A stretch of 5,435 nt of DNA from an uncultured Micavibrio sp. (GTDB lineage Bacteria; Pseudomonadota; Alphaproteobacteria; Micavibrionales; UBA1664), in contig CAJXOI010000074.1 of NCBI GenBank assembly GCA_913057885.1, positions 1-5,435 on the forward strand, read 5' to 3'. Below, piece after piece: positions 1-5,435 of the stretch. The notes beneath the pieces were generated by a model. That model did no database searches and was not told the DNA's origin. It was given only the letters and a program-made list of their open reading frames with translations. A program made the translations under genes and the position numbers. The first letter of the stretch is position 1; each line of letters starts with the position of its first letter.

Positions 1-829
1 AGAAACAGCGATTGCCAAAAAAGATTTTCGTTATGCTCGGGTTTTGGTTGATCGGGCGCTGGAAAATTTCTCGCACGCCCCGTGGGCGGTTGAAAAGGAT
101 TACGCCCTTAATACGATCATGGCGCGATATGATGAGGCACATGCCAGCCTAAAAAAAATGGTTCGGGCGGAGATGATATCCAAAGACGAATTCCAAGAAC
201 AAAAAGCATCCGTTTTATTGGCGCAAGGTGAAATGAAACAGGCCTATAGGCTTGCCCCAGATCATTTGCCGATTGTTTTGGCGTATCTTGCCGATTTGCC
301 TGTGCATAAACACGTTTATAAGGCACGCAAGGTGATTGCCGCCATGTGGTCACAGACGCCGCATCCATTGTTGCTTAAAGAATGGATGGCTTGTATCCCT
401 GAAAAAAAAGGGAAAGATAAAAATAAGCAGATTGAATGGATTAAATCTCTGCATGAAAGCAATCCCGATGACGCCTCATCGGCGCTTTATTGTGGTTTGA
501 CATTGATTAAGATTGGTCAAAAAGATGAGGCAAGACCGTTCATAAAACAAGCGGTTGAAGTCTATCCAACAATTTTGGCCTATCGATTGATGCATGAAAT
601 TGATCCGATTGGTGGGTGGCTGACTTATTTGCATCAGGCGCGGCGCGATAAGACATGGGTATGCAGTGTCAGTGATAAACACTACGAGGACTGGGTTATC
701 CGTCCGGATGGACAATATTTCAACACGCTTGAGTGGCGATATCCGGATGATGCTCCAGTGATAAAAAAAATGCCCCGTGCAAACCCTATAGGCGGTCTAA
801 ACCAATTGTTCCAAGCGAATTTCAATTGA
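1..829 (+). CDS. HemY-like TPR membrane protein (alphaproteobacterial HemY/Orf52 type), 5'-partial
   Basis: Seen: the frame is open from base 2 to the TGA at 827-829, giving 275 residues with no start in the window. The TTG at 44 is internal, since the frame continues upstream as ETAIAKKDFRYARVL. The sequence is helical and TPR-like: one repeat around the YARVLVDRALE segment, one at RYDEAHASLKKM, one at KASVLLAQGEMKQAYRLAP, and a last one around GQKDEARPFIKQAVEVYP. A PHP motif (WSQTPHPLL, codons near 355-372) and a C-terminal WVC...FNTLEWRYP block (656-745) resemble the ends of alphaproteobacterial proteins annotated HemY. Known: such proteins carry N-terminal membrane segments followed by TPRs, and often sit beside hemC, hemD and a mitofilin/Mic60 homologue; a catalytic role is not established, and the name is unrelated to protoporphyrinogen oxidase. 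Inferred: the missing N terminus holds the membrane anchor. The C-terminal zinc ribbon is degraded (one Cys remains). The 3' end overlaps the opposing GDH gene by 33 bp. Alternative: a generic TPR protein. Family call fairly sure, function unsure. Confidence 0.75.
   Translation, partial: ETAIAKKDFRYARVLVDRALENFSHAPWAVEKDYALNTIMARYDEAHASLKKMVRAEMISKDEFQEQKASVLLAQGEMKQAYRLAPDHLPIVLAYLADLPVHKHVYKARKVIAAMWSQTPHPLLLKEWMACIPEKKGKDKNKQIEWIKSLHESNPDDASSALYCGLTLIKIGQKDEARPFIKQAVEVYPTILAYRLMHEIDPIGGWLTYLHQARRDKTWVCSVSDKHYEDWVIRPDGQYFNTLEWRYPDDAPVIKKMPRANPIGGLNQLFQANFN
797..829. other. 33-bp convergent (3'-to-3') coding overlap
   Basis: Seen: the plus-strand gene ends LNQLFQANFN-TGA and the minus-strand gene ends SIEIRLEQLV-TAG over the same 33 bases. 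Codon boundaries coincide on the two strands, so first positions face third positions. The TAG of the GDH gene is read as a Leu codon (CTA) on the plus strand, and the TGA of the HemY-like gene is read as Ser (TCA) on the minus strand. Two short palindromes, CAATTG at 803-808 and TCAATTGA at 822-829, lie inside. There is no room for a shared intergenic terminator, so transcripts of the two genes probably have complementary 3' ends (inference). Confidence 0.93.
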
Positions 830-3800
830 TGTCAGCATTGCGAAATCAATTTCATCCATACTTTTAACCTTTTCAATCAATGATAACGCCGCTCCCATGG
901 TGTTTTCATTTGTTGTGATCCAATCTTTTACGGGGTCGACGGGGCATGATTTGGTGTTGCAAACCTCGCGTACAATACGTTTTGTCAATTCTGCCTGTGT
1001 AACATAGAAACGTTCAACAACGGCCTTGAGCGTTTCTGTTTCCCACCGAGATGTGGATTGTAATGTTCTTGCCTGCTCTCTCAACCAAACAAAAGACATT
1101 GTTTCATTTAGTCCGTGATACACCTTGGCCACGGTTTGCAAATCATGTTTTTCTTGGTCGCTGATGCGAATAATATCAGCGGCTGTGTTTAAAATGGGCA
1201 AGATTGCAAGGCGATAAGCCGTATCTTTAGGGTATCCTTGCTCAATGAAATTTTGAGTTGTGGCATCAATATAATCCTTTGATGATTGCGGTAGGATGGT
1301 TTCGAGGCAATCCAATAATTTCACAACGGCCTTGTGGTATTTTTCACCAATATTCAAAAGCTCGTTTTCCTTTAGATTTTCTGTTTTGTAATGTTTTAAA
1401 AACCAAGAAGATACATAGTCTATAAAGTTGGAAATGCGATCTAAGGCTTTTAATTGTGATTCTGCAGGAAATTTATTATCCAAAGACTCAATCGCGGTAT
1501 ACAGATCACGAAGTTCAAATACTTCTCGCACAACGAAATAGACGCGCGCGGTTGTGCATGCCGGTGTTCCCGTTTTGACAGATTGATTCAAAACATAGGT
1601 CGGCCCCATACGATTAACGATGGAATTGGCCATTTGTGTTGCAATGATTTCTGCCCTTAATGGGTGGTCGTCCATGTCTTTTTTATATTTCTTTTGCAAT
1701 AATTCGGGGAAATAGGCCGTCATCCAGTCCTGAAAGGCGGGATCGTTTGGCAAGTTACTATCCAACAAATCCTCGAACAATTTGATCTTACTGTATGAAA
1801 TCAATGTCGATAGCTCCGCAGGCATTAATCCTTTATGATTTTTGGATCGCATATCAATGGAGGTGTTGGATGGCAGGAATTCTATCTCTCGGTTTAATCC
1901 GAAACTTGTTTCAAGATGTTCAATAAGTGATGCATGAGAGCCAAGCTTGTCAAAGGCCTTGTAAGATGCCATCGATATAGCCTGTGTTTGTTGATAATTA
2001 TTTCTTAAGACAAGATTGGCCACATCATCTGTCATTTTTGCCAATACCTTATTACGCTGTTCCATGGTCATAGAGGTCTTTTGCATGATTTGCTGAAACA
2101 GAATTTTGATATTCACCTCAAGGTCAGACGAATTCACTCCGCCAGAATTATCAATAAAATCGGCATAACATTTGACATCGAGTAAGTTCATACAAATTCT
2201 AGCGGAGTGCGTTGCGCCAAGATTTGCACCTTCGCCAATCACTTTGGCCTTTATTTCATGGGCATCAACACGAATAGGATCATTGGCTTTATCACCAACA
2301 TCGGCATGAGATTCACTTGGAGCCTTAATATACGTTCCAATACCGCCAAACCATAATAAATCTGTTTCGGCCCTTAACATCGCCTGGATCAGTTCAAGAG
2401 GAGAGCATTCCTTTTTATCAATATCAAAACGTTTTGCAATTTCAGGTGTAAGTTTAAGTGATTTATCCTGTCTGGAATAAATCATCCCGCCTTTTGAGAG
2501 ATATGACTGATTATAATCGCTCCATCCCTTCACCTCGGTAAATAATCTGTTGCGTTCCTTAAAGGATGTTTCAGGGTTAGGGTCGGGGTCACAAAAAATG
2601 TGTAAATGGTTAAACGCTCCAACCAAGCGAATATGAGGGGATAACAGCATACCGTTGCCAAACACATCCCCGCCCATGTCGCCAACACCAATGACGTCAA
2701 AGTCTTCTTTTTGAATGTCTTTGCCTAATTCGCGGAAATGACGTTTGACGGACTCCCATGCGCCGCGGGCTGTAATTCCCATGGCCTTATGATCATATCC
2801 CGCGGACCCACCAGAGGCAAAAGCATCACCAAGCCAAAATCCGTATTCTTCGGATAGTCTGTTGGCAATGTCGGAAAATGTTGCCGTTCCCTTATCTGCA
2901 GCAACTACCAGATAGGCATCGTCTTCGTCATGTCGGACAACGTCTTTAGGAGGGATAATTTTTTTACCCTCCATATTATCCGTAAGGTCTAACAACCCGC
3001 GTATAAAGATTTTATAACACGCAATACCTTCATCAATATGGTCCTGACGATTACCTGAGGATGGTGGGTTTTTGACAACAAATCCACCTTTTGATCCAAC
3101 GGGGACAATGACCGCGTTTTTTACGGTTTGAGCTTTCATTAACCCTAAAACCTCGGTACGGAAATCCTCGTGACGGTCTGACCACCTAAGGCCGCCACGT
3201 GCAACCTTACCACCACGTAGGTGAATACCCTCGACACGTGTGGAATAGACAAATATCTCTTTCCACGGTTTTGGTTGGGGCAAGATGTCTATCCCTTGGC
3301 TATCCAACTTAAAGGACACGTATGATTTATTTTGAAAGAAATTTGTCCGCAGCGTTGATTCCAAGATTTGCAACAAATGACGCAGAATCCTATCTTGGTC
3401 GTATGAAGAGACATCTTCTAGTTTCTTTAGGATTTTCTTTTTATTGCTTGCCATCAATGTTTGGCGTTTGTCTTTTGAATGAACGGGTTTGTGGCGCGCG
3501 TAAAAATACTCCAAAAACAAATCGGCGATATGAGGGTGATCGGTTACCGCTCGCATCATATAGGCAGGGGTATAAAGCATGTCCGTCTGACGCATATACT
3601 TGACCATCGCGCGTAAAACAAGAACATCTCGCCATGGCATTTTTGATGTTGCCATCAGCGAATTCAAGGCATCATTCTCGGCCTCTTTAGTCCAAATGGC
3701 ACGTAAGCCATTCTCAAAAATGTGCTTTATGTCCTTTAAGGCACGTGCGTGTTCGGGATTTTTATATTCAATATCAAAATCATGAATCCAGACATGGCGG

Positions 3801-5435
3801 TTATCGACACAAATTTTATGCGGGTTCTCGGCGATTACGTTAAATCCGAAATTTTCAAGGATTGGTAGAATATCTGACAAAGTGACAGGCGTTTCAGGAT
3901 GAAATATTTTAAGATTCAATTGGTGTTTTTGGGCATTGTCTTGATGATAAAGATCAAGTGCAAAGTCACCAGTCTCAAGCAAGGTTTCTATCTTTCGAAT
4001 ATCGTCATACGTTTGATCAGGCGTGACATTATCTTGATATGATGACGGAAAGGCGACAGCGTACTTTTCACTGAGCGCCAAGGCCTCTTTTTCCGTTTCA
4101 CAATGGTCCAATAATGTTGTGCGAATTTTTTCTTGCCAGCTTCGCGCGGCCATGATGAGTTTATTCTCAATCGCCTTGAAATTGAACCTTTTATTCATGA
4201 GTTCTTCTGGTAGGGCTACACGGTAGATCACGCGGGCAAGCGGGCTGTCGTCCAGAACGGTCTGGAAGCTTTCGCAAATACCGCCAAAAGCTTCTTCTAA
4301 TATGGTTTGTATTGTGACCCTTAAATTTGTCTCGTATTTATCACGCGGTGCATAAACAAGACATGAAACATATCGTTTAAAAGGATCTTCGCGGACATAA
4401 AGGGCGACCTTTGGCTGTTCTTGTAAAACCATGATGGATTGTGCGTATTTTTTCAAAAGAGTGATGTCGATTTGAAATAATTCGTCACGCGGATATTTCT
4501 CCAAAATATGAATTAAGGCCCGGTAATTATGGCTGTTATAACCGAAACCCGTTTGTTCGACGACTTGATTGACCTTATAACGCAACAATGGAATATCCTG
4601 AATAGATCGTGAATAAGTGACGGACGTAAACAGGCCTATAAATAATCGCTCGCCATTCACCTTACCTTTTTTGTCATAGGTTTTGACTGCTATGGCATCC
4701 ATGGGCACAGGACGGTGGACGGTAGATCGTTTATTAACTTTGGCCACGGTGACGGGATCTTGTTCCAAACGCTTTTTTTGAAGCTCGCTTGGAAGTTCCT
4801 GCCGTGTTTTATTCAGGTAGACAGGTCGCTTGGTATCGCTTAAAAGGCCAAGGCCTGATCCCTTAACAATTTCGGAAACAACTTTGCCGCCTTTTTCAGT
4901 GAGCTTGTATTCGCGATATCCCAAAAGGGTAAAGTTATTATCATAGATGTAATCCAAAAAAGCCTGGTACTCCTGCTTTAACGCATTGCTGACGTTTACG
5001 TGAGATGACTCTAAATCGGCGATTGATGTTTTAACCGCCTCGCGCATAGCCTGCCAATCGCGGGTTGCGAAACTAACGTCAGTGACTATGTCGCGTAGTG
5101 ACTTTTCCAAATCTGCGGCCATTTTCTTTCCAAAAATGCCCTGCAGGGTCAAAACCATAAATGACTCGCGTTGGTGCCCTTCATCAACTTTTTTCGTTTT
5201 GACGCTAACTTTTTCTAACGCCCCCGACTTTTTTCGATCGACCAATAAGGTATTGTGCAAAACCCCCTCAATCGTGTGTTGTGACCGCACGCATTCCGCT
5301 GTAATCGAATCAATCAAAAACGGCATGTCCCGCATCAACATGACCATCAATGTTTGGTCGTGTTTGTCCTTGCTGTTTAATTTTTCGGATGGAACAATCG
5401 TTATATGCGTTTCGGATGGTTTGCGGTTTTGTAAT
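797..5435 (-). CDS. NAD-dependent glutamate dehydrogenase, large (about 1,600-residue) class, 5'-partial
   Basis: Catalyses L-glutamate + NAD+ + H2O to 2-oxoglutarate + ammonium + NADH in the cytoplasm, mainly for glutamate catabolism. Seen: 1,545 residues (numbered from 5434) ending at TAG 797-799. The TTG at 5350 is internal; the frame stays open to the window edge, so the true start lies outside, probably 50-90 residues away. DMPFLID (near residue 38) marks the N-terminal ACT-like regulatory region; further regulatory modules fill roughly 300-600. The catalytic core begins near 700: GGLRWSDR (747-754), GSKGG with the presumed catalytic Lys782, AADKGTATFSD with presumed catalytic Asp847, GGSAGYDHKAMG (875-886), the nucleotide-binding GVGDMGGD (916-923), GEGANLG (1067-1073) and IDNSGGVNSSD. 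RMGPTYV (near 1275) opens the helical C-terminal region. These align with K-GG-R, GAKGG, PAxDxGT and GAN/NAGG motifs of ordinary GDHs. Known: this class is allosterically regulated; the Caulobacter member GdhZ also controls FtsZ. No stop or frameshift is visible and active-site residues look intact, so it is probably functional. Confidence 0.96.
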   Translation of the reverse strand, partial: LQNRKPSETHITIVPSEKLNSKDKHDQTLMVMLMRDMPFLIDSITAECVRSQHTIEGVLHNTLLVDRKKSGALEKVSVKTKKVDEGHQRESFMVLTLQGIFGKKMAADLEKSLRDIVTDVSFATRDWQAMREAVKTSIADLESSHVNVSNALKQEYQAFLDYIYDNNFTLLGYREYKLTEKGGKVVSEIVKGSGLGLLSDTKRPVYLNKTRQELPSELQKKRLEQDPVTVAKVNKRSTVHRPVPMDAIAVKTYDKKGKVNGERLFIGLFTSVTYSRSIQDIPLLRYKVNQVVEQTGFGYNSHNYRALIHILEKYPRDELFQIDITLLKKYAQSIMVLQEQPKVALYVREDPFKRYVSCLVYAPRDKYETNLRVTIQTILEEAFGGICESFQTVLDDSPLARVIYRVALPEELMNKRFNFKAIENKLIMAARSWQEKIRTTLLDHCETEKEALALSEKYAVAFPSSYQDNVTPDQTYDDIRKIETLLETGDFALDLYHQDNAQKHQLNLKIFHPETPVTLSDILPILENFGFNVIAENPHKICVDNRHVWIHDFDIEYKNPEHARALKDIKHIFENGLRAIWTKEAENDALNSLMATSKMPWRDVLVLRAMVKYMRQTDMLYTPAYMMRAVTDHPHIADLFLEYFYARHKPVHSKDKRQTLMASNKKKILKKLEDVSSYDQDRILRHLLQILESTLRTNFFQNKSYVSFKLDSQGIDILPQPKPWKEIFVYSTRVEGIHLRGGKVARGGLRWSDRHEDFRTEVLGLMKAQTVKNAVIVPVGSKGGFVVKNPPSSGNRQDHIDEGIACYKIFIRGLLDLTDNMEGKKIIPPKDVVRHDEDDAYLVVAADKGTATFSDIANRLSEEYGFWLGDAFASGGSAGYDHKAMGITARGAWESVKRHFRELGKDIQKEDFDVIGVGDMGGDVFGNGMLLSPHIRLVGAFNHLHIFCDPDPNPETSFKERNRLFTEVKGWSDYNQSYLSKGGMIYSRQDKSLKLTPEIAKRFDIDKKECSPLELIQAMLRAETDLLWFGGIGTYIKAPSESHADVGDKANDPIRVDAHEIKAKVIGEGANLGATHSARICMNLLDVKCYADFIDNSGGVNSSDLEVNIKILFQQIMQKTSMTMEQRNKVLAKMTDDVANLVLRNNYQQTQAISMASYKAFDKLGSHASLIEHLETSFGLNREIEFLPSNTSIDMRSKNHKGLMPAELSTLISYSKIKLFEDLLDSNLPNDPAFQDWMTAYFPELLQKKYKKDMDDHPLRAEIIATQMANSIVNRMGPTYVLNQSVKTGTPACTTARVYFVVREVFELRDLYTAIESLDNKFPAESQLKALDRISNFIDYVSSWFLKHYKTENLKENELLNIGEKYHKAVVKLLDCLETILPQSSKDYIDATTQNFIEQGYPKDTAYRLAILPILNTAADIIRISDQEKHDLQTVAKVYHGLNETMSFVWLREQARTLQSTSRWETETLKAVVERFYVTQAELTKRIVREVCNTKSCPVDPVKDWITTNENTMGAALSLIEKVKSMDEIDFAMLTSIEIRLEQLV

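Noticed and set aside
44..46. TTG at 44 as the start of the HemY-like gene
   Set aside because: The upstream 14 codons continue the same TPR helix in frame, and the family's membrane N terminus is absent, so the gene begins before base 1.
117..715. Two minus-strand frames (117-368 and 476-715) opposite the HemY-like gene
   Set aside because: They are antisense to a well-supported TPR coding region and show no domain, RBS or conserved features.
822..850. Inverted repeat ATTGAT / ATCAAT (825-830 and 845-850) as a terminator for the HemY-like gene
   Set aside because: Only six AT-rich pairs around a long loop, no T tract after it, and it lies inside the opposing coding sequence.
3322..3603. 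Plus-strand open frame of 93 codons antisense to the GDH gene
   Set aside because: It lies wholly inside conserved GDH coding sequence, has no recognisable domain, and its composition is what an antisense shadow gives.
3441..4170. Other short open frames on either strand (3441-3635 -, 3600-3785 +, 3988-4170 -)
   Set aside because: All overlap the intact GDH reading frame and look like chance openings in alternative frames; no plausible family resemblance.
5348..5350. TTG at 5350 as the GDH start codon
   Set aside because: The frame stays open to the window edge for 28 more codons, and DMPFLID normally lies about 100 residues into this family, so the start is outside the window.
1..5435. CRISPR array, tRNA, riboswitch, insertion sequence or attachment site
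   Set aside because: The whole window is covered by two continuous coding frames; no regularly spaced repeats, cloverleaf-like segments or transposase features were seen.

Overview
The window holds two protein genes that converge tail to tail, and both are cut by the window edges. Base composition is moderately AT-leaning (judged by eye, not counted). Both proteins look alphaproteobacterial: a C-terminal HemY/Orf52-type TPR protein and a very large (about 1,600-residue class) NAD-dependent glutamate dehydrogenase. The large GDH also occurs in other proteobacteria and actinobacteria. The alphaproteobacterial assignment is therefore an inference from the pair of genes and from sequence style, and I cannot place the genus.

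Layout: positions 1-829 (+) encode the last 275 residues of a HemY-like TPR protein; its start lies before the window. Positions 797-5435 (-) encode 1,545 residues of NAD-glutamate dehydrogenase, complete at the C terminus and missing probably several tens of N-terminal residues. The genes overlap by 33 bp at their 3' ends (797-829). There is no intergenic space anywhere, so no promoter, start-site RBS, RNA gene, CRISPR array or mobile element is expected or seen.

The genes do not form an operon because they face each other. The GDH converts glutamate to 2-oxoglutarate and ammonium and feeds carbon into the TCA cycle. The HemY-like protein is a membrane-associated TPR protein, usually found in alphaproteobacteria beside haem-synthesis genes and the mitofilin/Mic60 homologue. 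No functional link between the two is shown here.

I found no undescribed system. The points worth a second look are modest: the in-register antisense overlap, a zinc ribbon in the HemY-like protein that has lost three of four cysteines, a diverged stretch in an otherwise conserved GDH active-site region, and three identical A8 tracts in the same reading phase in the HemY-like gene.
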